The notes beneath the pieces were generated by a model. It saw only the letters and a program-made list of their open reading frames with translations. It was not told where the DNA came from and did no database searches. Shown here piece by piece: positions 35,101-44,442 of a DNA stretch of 64,000 bases. Origin of the DNA: Bacillota bacterium (lineage in GTDB: Bacteria > Bacillota > Clostridia > Ch29); assembly GCA_013540605.1 (NCBI GenBank), contig JABVCK010000009.1:269942-333941 (forward strand), read 5' to 3'. Both the position numbers and the translations under genes were made by a program. The stretch's first letter is position 1. Every line of letters begins with the position of its first letter.

Positions 35101-36102
35101 TTAATCCCCCATAGCTCCCCAATGCCTGTTCGCCCACGCCAAGTAGCCGCGACAGTTTGCCGTTATCGGTTCAGCAGTCAGCTTAGCCTGGGAGAGCTGC
35201 GGCAGCATGTATGAACTTATGGCCTGCCCTCCGCCGCCGCTTAAAATCAAACTGTCAAAATCGGTGGTTTTCCAGTTGGAGTTGATGATTACAAGAGTAT
35301 TTACCGCGAGTTTTTCAAAGGCTTTGTTAATAATACCGGAGATATCGATGGTTTCACCGGCAACGTTTATTTTTCTTTTTATCACTATGCTGTCCAAATC
35401 ATAGCTTTCCTTTTCCAGCCCGTAGGTGGTGGCAAGATAGTTCGCTATATCGCTGTACGCTGTAACCAATCCGATGGGTACGGTTTTGCTCTTCTCCGGT
35501 ATGTATTCCGAATCTTCGACGGCTGCCAGGTCAGTTGTCCTGAAACCGACATCAACTATGCCCGTATGTCCCTCAAGCGGTTCTGCAATCTGTCCCAGGC
35601 CGTTGAGATACACTGACCAGTATGTCCCAAGGGGTTGGGGAACAACCTCAACATCATCGATGTCGATTTTAACCTCCTGGATTTTCCCGTCAGTATATAG
35701 GGATATCATTTTCTCACCCTTAACCCTCTTTGCAAGATCATCTGCCAGGTGCATTCTTTCAACCGGCAGCCCGGTCACAACCCTGAACTTGTTGATTGGG
35801 TTGGAGCAAAAAGGGCTCAAAGCGCTGAAAAACAGGATTTCCAGGTCATCGCTTACCGCCCTGGTATAGGAAAGATCCCGGTGCGCAAATTTTGAGTGCC
35901 TGATTGCGGACTTCCCTACGAAATAGAGGTCGTTACCAATTCCGATTTTTAAATCATCAATGACTGATAGTTCGGCCGACTTAACATTAAAGGTTGGTTT
36001 GTTGTGCCCCTCTCCCACAACGCTGGGGAAGGAGTAGCCAATTCTTCCGTCGGTGACCTTAACAAACCCGTAACCAACATCAAGGCCTATCAGTTTAGTC
36101 AT
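35101..36102 (-). CDS. ParM/Alp-type actin-like ATPase (first)
   Basis: A 333-residue bacterial actin. Phosphate loop 1 is LIGLDVGYGFVKV at the N-terminus, phosphate loop 2 is GIVDVGFRTTDL near residue 183, and the adenosine motif is LILSGGGGQAI near 288. VVTGLPVERM is the conserved strand before domain IB ends. Family members polymerise on ATP and segregate plasmids or position cargo. No RHH adaptor or iterons flank it; its partner here is a bactofilin-like gene. GGGGG lies seven bases before the ATG. A second, diverged homologue lies at 45385-46407. Confidence 0.9.
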   Translation of the reverse strand: MTKLIGLDVGYGFVKVTDGRIGYSFPSVVGEGHNKPTFNVKSAELSVIDDLKIGIGNDLYFVGKSAIRHSKFAHRDLSYTRAVSDDLEILFFSALSPFCSNPINKFRVVTGLPVERMHLADDLAKRVKGEKMISLYTDGKIQEVKIDIDDVEVVPQPLGTYWSVYLNGLGQIAEPLEGHTGIVDVGFRTTDLAAVEDSEYIPEKSKTVPIGLVTAYSDIANYLATTYGLEKESYDLDSIVIKRKINVAGETIDISGIINKAFEKLAVNTLVIINSNWKTTDFDSLILSGGGGQAISSYMLPQLSQAKLTAEPITANCRGYLAWANRHWGAMGD

Positions 36103-36203
36103 AATTTAACCCCCTTTTTTGTATTTATAAATGCCGGGTGGCAAAGATGTTCGGTTTTAGATTATACTTTTGTTATAATTATCGACAGGTATAGCAAATA
36201 TTG

Positions 36204-36454
36204 TTAGGGGGTGGACAAATTTTTTATAAATAAAAAGAAGAAAATCTCCGAATTTAATATGCGCTGAAATGTTTGGCGGGAAATCCCCATCTTTTCCGCG
36301 CACTGTTCCTGGTCAAGTTCTTCCAGGTCTTTTAATCTTAGGGCTTCCAGTTCTTCTATTTTTAAAACATTAACTCCTCGGTACTTCCGCAGGGTATAAA
36401 CTCTCTTATGTGGGGTATAAACTCCACCTTTCTCCATTTTCTCGGTCTTGGCAT
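36204..36454 (-). pseudogene. DUF134 helix-turn-helix protein, frameshifted and truncated
   Basis: The frame from the ATG at 36454 reads [20 protein letters not shown], the exact DUF134 opening, and stops after about 30 codons. In another frame translation continues as [20 protein letters not shown], then [18 protein letters not shown], the DUF134 HTH. One deleted base near 36374-36379 accounts for the break. After RILNS the expected ARKKIADAL tail is replaced by an AT-rich unrelated end. DUF134 genes often accompany DUF5320 and NifX/NifB-like genes, and a DUF5320 gene does lie beside it. Confidence 0.75.
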
Positions 36455-36530
36455 AAGCATCACTTCCTTTGTTATATTCCTTTCAATCACTATATTATCA
36501 TTTTGACCGGATATGGCAATGAGATTTAGA

Positions 36531-36568
36531 AAGATAAGAAGCGGATTTTCCGATCCGCTTCTTATCTT
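36531..36568 (-). terminator. Hairpin after the DUF5320 gene
   Basis: AAGATAAGAAGCGGAT (36531-36546) pairs with ATCCGCTTCTTATCTT (36553-36568), a 16-bp perfect stem with a six-base loop. It starts seven bases downstream of the DUF5320 stop; the T tail is poor. Confidence 0.7.
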
Positions 36569-36574
36569 TCCGCT

Positions 36575-36907
36575 TTAGTCCTCTTCCTTGTTCTGCTCTT
36601 CCAATTTCTTTAGCTGCTTGCGAATTAAGTTCAGTTCTTCCTCAAGAACTTTTTGCCGGCTATCCAGCAGTGTTTTTTCATCCAAAGAAATTGTGTCGGG
36701 TGCAGTAAATCCTCCGTATCTGGCCCAGGCAGGCAGCCCGGTCATATAATACATATTCCTGAAGCCCCTTCCGCGACCGAAGCCTCCCATGATAAATCCT
36801 CCTGCTCTGTTTGCAAACCCGGGTATGTTAAAGCCGGCACAATATCCCATACCTCTACCTGTCATTGGTCCTAGGCCTGCAGGACCCATTCGGTTTCCTC
36901 TCGGCAT
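36575..36907 (-). CDS. DUF5320 family protein
   Basis: A 110-residue protein of unknown function with the family's Gly/Arg/Met-rich head: MPRGNRMGPAGLGPMTGRGM, GYCAGFNIPGFANR and FGRGRGFRNMYYMTGLPAWARYG. It ends in a charged coiled coil (residues about 75-110). The ATG at 36907 has GGGAGGTG upstream and matches family starts. The frame is open further upstream, where GFDRTGPDGLGG resembles the DUF5320 opening again, perhaps a relic of an older duplicated 5' end. Adjacent DUF134 and DUF5320 genes usually accompany dinitrogenase-cofactor-like (NifX) proteins, none of which is in view. Confidence 0.8.
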   Translation of the reverse strand: MPRGNRMGPAGLGPMTGRGMGYCAGFNIPGFANRAGGFIMGGFGRGRGFRNMYYMTGLPAWARYGGFTAPDTISLDEKTLLDSRQKVLEEELNLIRKQLKKLEEQNKEED

Positions 36908-37033
36908 AGTTTCACCTCCCTTCAGTGAACCTCCCAATCCATCAGGACCGGTTCGGTCAAATCCTGGTATGATTACCACTGCTTTCACAATAGCTTTCAA
37001 CATGGCCTCATGCTTCAGCACAACTGTCTATTA

Positions 37034-37091
37034 TGGGCATATGCCCATTGTTTTCACTTTTTATGATACAATTATTTTGGGCATATGTCAA
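37034..37091 (-). promoter_or_regulatory. Promoter with GGGCATATGCCC operators for DUF5320/DUF134
   Basis: On the minus strand TTGACA (37091-37086), a 17-base spacer and TATCAT (37068-37063). A perfect 14-bp palindrome, TGGGCATATGCCCA (37034-37047), lies just downstream of the start point, and a second partial copy, TGGGCATATGTCA (37078-37090), overlaps the -35 box. This arrangement is typical of repressor-controlled promoters. Confidence 0.7.
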
Positions 37092-37127
37092 TAACTTTTG
37101 TTTGATTTATTATAAAATTAATACAAC

Positions 37128-37170
37128 AGAGACAAGAGGATGGGAACATGGTCTCCTGTCTCTTTTCTTT
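37128..37170 (+). terminator. Orphan terminator-like hairpin
   Basis: AGAGACA (37128-37134) pairs with TGTCTCT (37157-37163), with further partial pairing inside, followed by TTTTCTTT. No plus-strand gene ends immediately upstream. From here to 37419 the sequence is AT-rich and holds nothing else I can support. Confidence 0.5.
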
Positions 37171-37419
37171 TAGCATAAAAGTAGACTTTTTAAGAATACA
37201 TAGATAAAAGCCTCCCAAAACATGCAAGCTTACAGAAAGATGCTATTTTTTGGATATATTGAAGGAAAATATAAACAAATGTAGAATTTTAAATATTTGT
37301 AACAATTTTTTAAATTTCTTTTGGAGCAATAGTACTATTCAGTTATTCAGTATCAGAGCGACTTTAGGTCGCAGAAAATTTGAAATATAGACAATATGTG
37401 TTGCAGGAGATGAGACAAG

Positions 37420-38148
37420 ATGAGTTTAGGAATAAAAAAAGTATTGTTCATAGGTGATAGTATTACAGAGGGTATTTCTGGCATTAACTTCGTAGATCTT
37501 CTTAAAAAAGATTTCAAGGACTATGAGTTGATAAATAAGGGGCTTGGCGGAGATACATTATATGGAATAGCAGGAAGACTTCTGAAAGAAATTGAACTTA
37601 ACAGTTATGATATTGTAGTGCTGGAGGCTGGGCATAATGATATCATTATTCCAGCATTGAAAGACATGGGTATTTTTCATAAAATGTTGGGAAAACATCT
37701 CGTTAAAAGAGGAAGTATTCCTACAGTGGAGCCTACAGAGTTCTCGGAATTATTAGAAACAACATTAGATAAACTGTCTCAGCTAGCTGGTAGTAAAATA
37801 ATCATTACTACTCTAAGTTGCATCGGAGAAAATCTAGAATCTGAATTTAATAAGAAAAGGTTTGTGTTAAATGAAATAATAAGAGAAATAGCTGGTAAAC
37901 ATGGTTGTCTGATTGCGGATGTTGCTAAAAGATTTGATTCCATTCTTTCAAAACACAATCCAAATGATTTTTTTCTTGGCAATTTTATTAATCTTATGTT
38001 TTTTGACCCGATATATTGTAGAACCATCGAAGGTGCTAATAAATTAAGTTTGAAACGCAAAACAAGTCTTACAACAACAGGTTTCAGCCTGACGCAATTA
38101 TTACCAGGGGTGAAATGGCCAAGATGGTGGCCCTTGGGATGGATTTGA
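37420..38148 (+). CDS. GDSL/SGNH hydrolase truncated into an S-layer gene (chimeric frame)
   Basis: Residues 1 to about 218 are a GDSL-type esterase: block I VLFIGDSITEG with the nucleophile Ser, block II GLGGDTLYGI, and block III EAGHNDI with the Asn. The family's last block, expected as LTIDGVHLN with the catalytic Asp and His, is cut at KRKTSLT. From there the frame reads out-of-phase S-layer DNA and ends in an unrelated 25-residue tail. It therefore lacks its catalytic dyad and is probably dead or non-hydrolytic. The 5' part is AT-rich, unlike the S-layer DNA it joins, which suggests an acquired segment. AGGAGATGAG precedes the ATG. Confidence 0.75.
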   Translation: MSLGIKKVLFIGDSITEGISGINFVDLLKKDFKDYELINKGLGGDTLYGIAGRLLKEIELNSYDIVVLEAGHNDIIIPALKDMGIFHKMLGKHLVKRGSIPTVEPTEFSELLETTLDKLSQLAGSKIIITTLSCIGENLESEFNKKRFVLNEIIREIAGKHGCLIADVAKRFDSILSKHNPNDFFLGNFINLMFFDPIYCRTIEGANKLSLKRKTSLTTTGFSLTQLLPGVKWPRWWPLGWI

Positions 38149-38951
38149 AATCTTCGGCCTTGGATATGGACGACAGTGATATGGGGTTTTCGGATAAGGG
38201 AAGTATACCCGGTAAATTAGCAGGCTACGTTGCAGTGGCCACAAAAGAAGGGGTTATAAAGGGGTATCCCGATAATACATTCAGGCACGACGGCGAGGCT
38301 ACCAGGGCCCAGGCTGTAGCGATGATCGTCCGCATGCTCGACTGGCTGGAGGACAATGGAGGGGGCAACAGCAATGCCAGTAATAGCGGTGATGATAATA
38401 ATACCGGCAGCGGTGACGGGATAGACCTTGATAATATAGTCGAAAGCCCCCTGGGTGATGACGGGAAACGGTACGGAAGTGATTTGAAAGTAATAGACAA
38501 ACCCTTTATGATAGAGATACTTGACGGCAAGCTCTGGCACGATGGGGATAAAGACGAAAACGGGAACGTGATTGATATAGGTTATGACTACGGTTATAAC
38601 ATCAGAGCAAAATACCTTATGCTGGAATTTCGGGTGACTAACATAACAAAAGAGACGAGGGACTTCCGGCCCATATTCTGGATATGGGCAACTTTCGGGG
38701 TAAAGACATATATCGGAGAGCCGGGAAAGGTTTATACAATTTCACCTGATGGTGTAGATTATATAAATCCTGCAGAAGAGTTAGGCCCTACCACCCTTGA
38801 ACCCGGTGAAAGCTACACCGGCAAGATGGTATTCCAGTTTATGGCCGAAGAAGTAACGTCGGCAATATTCCAGGCAGATACAAAGACGTATGATGATGGC
38901 GAATATATGAACTGCTTTATACCCCTTCCTGAAAAATGGTGGAAGGATTAA
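38115..38951 (+). CDS. S-layer homology domain protein, 5'-truncated
   Basis: The S-layer homology signal begins before this ATG: in-frame codons from about 38069 read YNNRFQPDAIITRGEMAKMV, a canonical SLH segment, but no start exists there. A second SLH repeat follows (AGYVAVATKEGVIKGYPDNT through AQAVAMIVRMLDWL), then a Gly/Ser/Asn-rich linker and a beta-rich domain of about 150 residues of unknown function. The signal peptide and the first SLH copies are missing, replaced by the GDSL fragment. SLH domains anchor proteins to cell-wall polysaccharide, but without a signal this product would stay inside. Best read as a truncated gene. Confidence 0.7.
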   Translation: MAKMVALGMDLKSSALDMDDSDMGFSDKGSIPGKLAGYVAVATKEGVIKGYPDNTFRHDGEATRAQAVAMIVRMLDWLEDNGGGNSNASNSGDDNNTGSGDGIDLDNIVESPLGDDGKRYGSDLKVIDKPFMIEILDGKLWHDGDKDENGNVIDIGYDYGYNIRAKYLMLEFRVTNITKETRDFRPIFWIWATFGVKTYIGEPGKVYTISPDGVDYINPAEELGPTTLEPGESYTGKMVFQFMAEEVTSAIFQADTKTYDDGEYMNCFIPLPEKWWKD

Positions 38952-38965
38952 TTGAGGTGGTCATA

Positions 38966-41900
38966 ATGCAATCAAGAAATAAAATTACAGCGGTCATGCT
39001 GGCCGTTGTAATTCTTTTTTCAGGGCTAAATATCGGACAGCTTAATATTGCCAGGGCTGCGGGGCCCACGGAGAGCTTCACGGTGGCCGGCGTCAGGTAC
39101 GAAGGTGACGGCTGTGCCTACAGCGAAGCTGTCAAGACGTCGTGGAAGATTAAGAAAGTAACCGTAAACAGCGTCAGCCAGGGCAGCGCAATGGCAGAAA
39201 TACTGGACGACTACAGCTTCAGAATCAGATTTTCGGGTGGCAGCAGCTATACCCTTACCGGCGGGGCTACTGCCACCTATGAGGGTACTGTAATTACCGA
39301 CTGTACCAATGATGCCGCATACATAGAAGTGCCGATAAACAAGTATGTTACTGAAATAATAGATATATATTTCGATGGTCAGGGTACTTCCCCTAAATCT
39401 TCCTGGGAGATATCCCACCCCGACGGCAGCAGCAGTATTATAAGGTTTAAGGCTGAAAACGGCAGGTATATCCCTCACTACTGGTACAAGACAGTAACGA
39501 ACATACAGCAGTCAAAGATAAAGAACAATACATACAATAAAACCCTCATAAACGATGACCCTCTGAAATGGGGAGGGGCCGGATGGGATATAGTATATAA
39601 GCTTGATAGCATTAACGGTACTAAAAAATTGGGAAATACAAATGTTCAAGGTAATCCCTACTGGAACGCTGTTAAGATATACTATGACCCTTCTACGCCA
39701 AACTACGATTTTAAAATTACTATGAGACTCGACCGGTGGGAGTTTATTCCGGTTATCGAGTACAAGTTTCAATCAAAGCAGTACGACTATTCGGCCAATG
39801 TAACGGTTGAGTATGAAGATATAGCAGGACCGCAGGCATACTTCACCGCACCGGCAGAGGTGGGGGTAAACGAAACCTTTACGGTGGTGGAGGACAGCAG
39901 GACGCCGGAGGGTACTAATATAACCGGCTGGGCCTGGGAGGTATCCGCCGACGGGGGAGGCTCCTGGAGCTCTTTGTCCTGGGGACATGGGACTTTCACA
40001 CACAGTTTTGACACCGAAGGAGAAAGGCTGGTACGGTTGAAAGTGGAGAATAATATAGGCCAGGTATCCGACTGGTACCAGAGGAGCATAAGCGTTATAA
40101 ACAACTCGCCGAATCAGCCACCGGTGTCCGGGTTTGATATTGAGACTCCCGTTTACGTAGGCCATGAAGCATGGATCCGGGACCGGTCCGGTGACCCCGA
40201 CGGTGAGATAGTGGATATAGACTACGACACTGACTGCCCGGAATACGACTTTGACATTGAGGATGATGGGGACGGTATTGTGCGGTTCTTTGTTGCCGGT
40301 GAGTATACCGTCACCCAGGAGGTTGAGGACGACCGCGGTGCCGGGGTGAGCAGCAGCCGGAGGGTGGAGGTCCTCCCGGTTCCAGAGGCAGACATAGAAG
40401 TATCCGGCCGGCTGCGGGCGAACCGGAAGGTTATTCTTTCCGCGCTGCAGAGTGTAGAAAACCCTGACGACCCTATAGATCACACCGGGGACAGCTGGAC
40501 CATCACGCCGGTTGATCCACCGGCAGGGCTGGAGTACCGCGTAGTCGATTCCGGTACACCGGGAGTAATCTGGCTGCAGTCCAACAAGGCCTGTGAATTT
40601 CGGGTAGACCTCGCTGTCCGTACCCGGGGCGGGGATACGGATGACGCAAGTAAGACTATTCATATTGAGCCGGATACTCCACCGGTTGTAAACGTGATGG
40701 TAAAACCTCAGGCTATCAGGGACCCGGAAAACGGTACTAAGGCCATTATTCTTCCTGTTTGTGATACTCAGGTTCAGGAGGGCGACTATATCTCGAGTCG
40801 CACCTGGTACTATAAATACGATACAGACAATGACGGCAGTTTTTCAGACGAAGCCTGGATAATGTTTTCATCCGGGAATAACCCTTCACCTATATTTGAA
40901 ACGGCCGGCAGGGACGATGTAGGAAAATATCTGTTCAGGCTGGACGTGGAGGAAAACTGGAGGGATGAATACATACCCGCCTATGTTACAGCGGACGATT
41001 TTCTGACCGATAATAACCTGGATATCCCTGAAGGTGACAGGACGGTTGAGGTGCTTAATATACCGCCTATATTTTCCTTTACGCCGGTCCGGGTACAGAA
41101 GGCGGACGTCCTGCTTATGGTTCCCGAAAGTGACCGGCAAACCGTTGAAAATAAAACTGTCAGCTTTGAGGCAACCATGCGGAACGGAGATATCGCTGCC
41201 ATAGACCCGGAGATTGAAGTGGATACCTTTGTCAGCGGTACTTTGTCGGTAACCCCTCTATTTAATAATGTAGGACACAGATACGTACAGTTTCAATTCA
41301 GGAGTGCATCGGATACTGCCCTGGTATACGAAATAAGGAACAGTTCAAGTCCTTACGACAGGGCGCTGGTTAGCCGGAGTTTTCTGGACGGCAGGACGAT
41401 ATTCGAGTATTCCAACCAGCAATATAATTACAATGTGAAGAACGGTTATGTATATATTGCCGACATTGCAACTTATACCAGGCGGAGAGTTGATGCCGGT
41501 ACGGGGGATATAGTCTGCACGTTTGATGTCGGGTTCAGTGAAAGGTATATCTACGGCGCAAGCGATTACTTTGTATTGAGTATCGGTTACAGGCTTTTTG
41601 ACAATATGACGGGGGCTTTGCTATATACACCTTTAAATTACAAAACGCATCTTTTTAGCGGCGATGTTGCCTATATCGCTGATGATAACGGAGTACATGC
41701 TTTTGATACATCGGGTAATGAGTTATATTCTGTTCCTTTAACCTCAGCTTCTCTGTATCAGTCCTTTACCGAGGATGAAGGTAATCTCTACTATAAAAGG
41801 CAGGTATCCGCCGAGCTATATGTATCGTCCATACGGAAAAGTGACGGTCATATAAATTGGACATATACCGATCCTGTTGAAGAATTTACGGTAGGTACTA

Positions 41901-42331
41901 AAACATACACTTTCCGTGACAGGATAGACGGGTATGTTGCCGTTAGTGGTGACACGGTATACGTTCACAGGTACAGCTATGAAAAGCACGGAAAAAGGGA
42001 TAATCCTGATTATTCATGCCGTTCAAATATAATAGGGCTTGATAAAACTACGGGCAGCAGGCTTTTCAGGGATATGCTTGCCGAAAAGATAGATGTGAGC
42101 AAGACGTACAGGTTATGGCAGGACCCTGAAATCAGGACGGTTGATAATTATGCATTTGCTTCGGTTTTCAGCGGCTACTACGATAAATTTTACGGTAAAA
42201 AATATGACCGGGCCGGCAATATTAAAGGCGTTTTACAGGATGACTATGCAGAAGGTTACGGTTTTTCAATGATGATGCTAATACCGGTTATGCTTATACT
42301 ACCAGGAATACTTCAAGTTACGGTTATGTGA
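38966..42331 (+). CDS. Giant secreted PKD-repeat protein, part 1
   Basis: First of three consecutive frames of what was one gene (38966-44789, about 1940 residues). A signal peptide is clear: MQSRNKITAVMLAVVILFSGLNI, ending near NIARAAG. Then come an N-terminal beta domain, PKD/Ig-like repeats (TFTHSFDTEGERLVRLKVEN; GEYTVTQEVEDDRGAG) and a propeller-like part from about residue 800 (YVYIADIATYTRR, AYIADDNGVHAFDTSGNELY). The ATG at 38966 follows GAGGTGG. The authentic reading leaves this frame near 42265, in a run of five T, where a one-base loss moves it to the next frame. The last 22 residues here are out-of-frame noise. It lies 14 bases after the S-layer fragment. Confidence 0.8.
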   Translation: MQSRNKITAVMLAVVILFSGLNIGQLNIARAAGPTESFTVAGVRYEGDGCAYSEAVKTSWKIKKVTVNSVSQGSAMAEILDDYSFRIRFSGGSSYTLTGGATATYEGTVITDCTNDAAYIEVPINKYVTEIIDIYFDGQGTSPKSSWEISHPDGSSSIIRFKAENGRYIPHYWYKTVTNIQQSKIKNNTYNKTLINDDPLKWGGAGWDIVYKLDSINGTKKLGNTNVQGNPYWNAVKIYYDPSTPNYDFKITMRLDRWEFIPVIEYKFQSKQYDYSANVTVEYEDIAGPQAYFTAPAEVGVNETFTVVEDSRTPEGTNITGWAWEVSADGGGSWSSLSWGHGTFTHSFDTEGERLVRLKVENNIGQVSDWYQRSISVINNSPNQPPVSGFDIETPVYVGHEAWIRDRSGDPDGEIVDIDYDTDCPEYDFDIEDDGDGIVRFFVAGEYTVTQEVEDDRGAGVSSSRRVEVLPVPEADIEVSGRLRANRKVILSALQSVENPDDPIDHTGDSWTITPVDPPAGLEYRVVDSGTPGVIWLQSNKACEFRVDLAVRTRGGDTDDASKTIHIEPDTPPVVNVMVKPQAIRDPENGTKAIILPVCDTQVQEGDYISSRTWYYKYDTDNDGSFSDEAWIMFSSGNNPSPIFETAGRDDVGKYLFRLDVEENWRDEYIPAYVTADDFLTDNNLDIPEGDRTVEVLNIPPIFSFTPVRVQKADVLLMVPESDRQTVENKTVSFEATMRNGDIAAIDPEIEVDTFVSGTLSVTPLFNNVGHRYVQFQFRSASDTALVYEIRNSSSPYDRALVSRSFLDGRTIFEYSNQQYNYNVKNGYVYIADIATYTRRRVDAGTGDIVCTFDVGFSERYIYGASDYFVLSIGYRLFDNMTGALLYTPLNYKTHLFSGDVAYIADDNGVHAFDTSGNELYSVPLTSASLYQSFTEDEGNLYYKRQVSAELYVSSIRKSDGHINWTYTDPVEEFTVGTKTYTFRDRIDGYVAVSGDTVYVHRYSYEKHGKRDNPDYSCRSNIIGLDKTTGSRLFRDMLAEKIDVSKTYRLWQDPEIRTVDNYAFASVFSGYYDKFYGKKYDRAGNIKGVLQDDYAEGYGFSMMMLIPVMLILPGILQVTVM

Positions 42332-44442
42332 AAGTTTATGATATAGCCGGAGATTGTTCGCTTGTAAACACGTTTACTGTCTATGTAGATAACGATATGC
42401 CGTCGGTTATACCGGTCAGAAATGCTACATACGACGATAGAATATTCTTTTTATACGAACAGAGCAGCAGTAACCAGTATTCGGATATATATGATGTTGT
42501 TACCGGGGAGCGTTACGTTCATTTGCGTGCCGGCAACACTGTTTACCATTCCGGGTATAATATTGCCTTTGAATGGCTGGACGATAACTACCTGCTTACC
42601 GAATCTTCCGGAGGTGGGGGGATACATATGATACCGGGTGAAAGCGGGGATGATACGATAAGAGCTTACGGCTGGCATGACTGGGCCGTCCCGTCTGCGG
42701 ACAACAAATACATTATGTATATGGTGTTTATGAACAACACGCATTACAGCCACGGCTTCAGGATATCCAGGCTTTTTTACGAATCTATCGAGAAGATAAA
42801 GAGTATCCCTCTAAGGGAGGGCGCTGCGAGGTACGTGGCTTTCTTCACGAAGGACCTTATAAAGTATGATGAAAAACACCTTGAATTGCTGCTCCGGGAG
42901 CTGTATAAGGTTAATGCAAAAGTAGTATTCTTTGGCGACGATGACAGCCGTATAGTAGGTGAAGAACTGGCTAACGCCACCGGCGGTATATTTATGGAGT
43001 ATACCGATTATGATGATGCCCTGGCCAAGCTGGATAACTATATCAAGAATAGGGCTGCAGCGGAGATTGAGAAAGAATCCGAAATAGCCCTCCTGCTGAA
43101 CGAAGAATATATTATAGAATCGGACTGCTATGATTATGAGAACGACCTCATTATAGCCGGGGAATGGGTTTATGAGCATGATCCGAACTATTTCGAAAAC
43201 AGCCTGGGCCTGGCGCCGTATCACCTGGTACCGCAGTCAGGGCCTATAACAAGATTCCAGCATACAGGGCTGTTCAAGACGACGGCACGGGTGCAGGACA
43301 GGCCGAAGGCAGATGTTCGGTTCAGCAATTACTGGCTGTGGTCACTCGATGTTGACCCGCTGCTGCTGTATGTCCACCGGAAGCCCGTTGCAGATGTAGA
43401 GATACACGCGCAGAATCCCCGGGACGAGCTGGGCGAGAATAAATTCAAGAAGGGAGCTCCCCTGGTTCTCACTAATAACAGCTACGACCCGGACGCTCAA
43501 AGCCGGCCGGACAGGGGTATAGTGAACACAAAGATTGAGTATAAAAAGCTTACCGATACCGATTTTACTGCTCTTTATAACTACAGTTCATTTACCCTGG
43601 CGGGAAACGGCCGGTATGTATTCAGGATATCGGTGGATGACTGTTACAGTGTATGGAGCGAACCGCAATATATTTTTGTGGAGATCACGGAGCAGTCCAG
43701 TTCGGTGTTCTCGATTATGGCTACGGTGGAATCACAAAAGCCGGAATTCACGCCGGCGAACATACCGGCTTCGGAGAATTTAGTTTTAAAGGATATTGCA
43801 ACCGTCTGCAACTACCAGGTTATTAAAGTTGATGCACGGCTGTTTACTGCCGGAGGATCGCCGGTTGCAACCTTGCTAACGCTGAATAGCCCTGCCGATG
43901 TAAGCAGCTTGAACGGGAATACTACGTACTGGTCGGACAAAACGTATAATATCCCGGCCACGCTGCCGGACGGAAACTACATTATGCGGTTTGTTGCCAC
44001 GAACACCCAGGGGCATACCGCATCCCTGGATGTGCCGGTGAGGGTTAATACTCCCGTTACTATCGATGCTTATATTGATGGAGGGAAGGGCGGCGGAGAG
44101 TATGAAGCCGGAGATGTATTGAACCTGACAGCATATACGAACGTATATGCCAGCAGCGTTAAGGTCAATGTGTCCGGTAACTGGTACAATCTGACCCTTA
44201 TGAAGGATGACGGGTACGTAAAGACGTGGAGGATTGACCTGGAGATCCCGCCCGCAACAGGGGGCGGAAATACGGATATTATATTCAGGGCTGATACTTC
44301 TAACGGCAAAACTGCCACGGAGATACTGGGAATCACGGTAAGGGCTTTAAGAATCGAGGACTTTCAGATTACCCATATGGTAAACCATCCCATTCATGAG
44401 GGCAAGTTCCCGATAGCCTGGACAGCCCGGAGGTGCCGGTGA
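42328..44442 (+). CDS. Giant secreted PKD-repeat protein, part 2
   Basis: Continuation of the upstream frame: the true sequence enters near 42262 as NDDANTGYAYTTRNTSSYGY, before this ATG, so the ATG is not a real start. The region has a vWA-like or Rossmann-like stretch (YVAFFTKDLIKYDEKHLELL, VVFFGDDDSRIVGEELANATGG) and then a conserved module of Firmicute surface proteins (WVYEHDPNYFENSLGLAPYH followed by LWSLDVDPLLLYVHRKPVAD). Two more Ig-like domains follow. The frame is left again near 44410 by a second one-base loss in AAGTTCCCGATAG; the last nine residues are noise. Confidence 0.75.
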   Translation: MKVYDIAGDCSLVNTFTVYVDNDMPSVIPVRNATYDDRIFFLYEQSSSNQYSDIYDVVTGERYVHLRAGNTVYHSGYNIAFEWLDDNYLLTESSGGGGIHMIPGESGDDTIRAYGWHDWAVPSADNKYIMYMVFMNNTHYSHGFRISRLFYESIEKIKSIPLREGAARYVAFFTKDLIKYDEKHLELLLRELYKVNAKVVFFGDDDSRIVGEELANATGGIFMEYTDYDDALAKLDNYIKNRAAAEIEKESEIALLLNEEYIIESDCYDYENDLIIAGEWVYEHDPNYFENSLGLAPYHLVPQSGPITRFQHTGLFKTTARVQDRPKADVRFSNYWLWSLDVDPLLLYVHRKPVADVEIHAQNPRDELGENKFKKGAPLVLTNNSYDPDAQSRPDRGIVNTKIEYKKLTDTDFTALYNYSSFTLAGNGRYVFRISVDDCYSVWSEPQYIFVEITEQSSSVFSIMATVESQKPEFTPANIPASENLVLKDIATVCNYQVIKVDARLFTAGGSPVATLLTLNSPADVSSLNGNTTYWSDKTYNIPATLPDGNYIMRFVATNTQGHTASLDVPVRVNTPVTIDAYIDGGKGGGEYEAGDVLNLTAYTNVYASSVKVNVSGNWYNLTLMKDDGYVKTWRIDLEIPPATGGGNTDIIFRADTSNGKTATEILGITVRALRIEDFQITHMVNHPIHEGKFPIAWTARRCR

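Noticed and set aside
39773..40663. 296-codon minus-strand frame inside the PKD-protein gene
   Set aside because: Composition-driven shadow of the plus-strand repeats, which have clear PKD homology.
42255..42275. Programmed -1 frameshifting to join parts 1 and 2 of the PKD protein
   Set aside because: The T run does not form a canonical X-XXY-YYZ heptamer in the reading frame, no strong downstream stem is evident, and a second unrelated break occurs 2 kb later. Mutation or base error is simpler.
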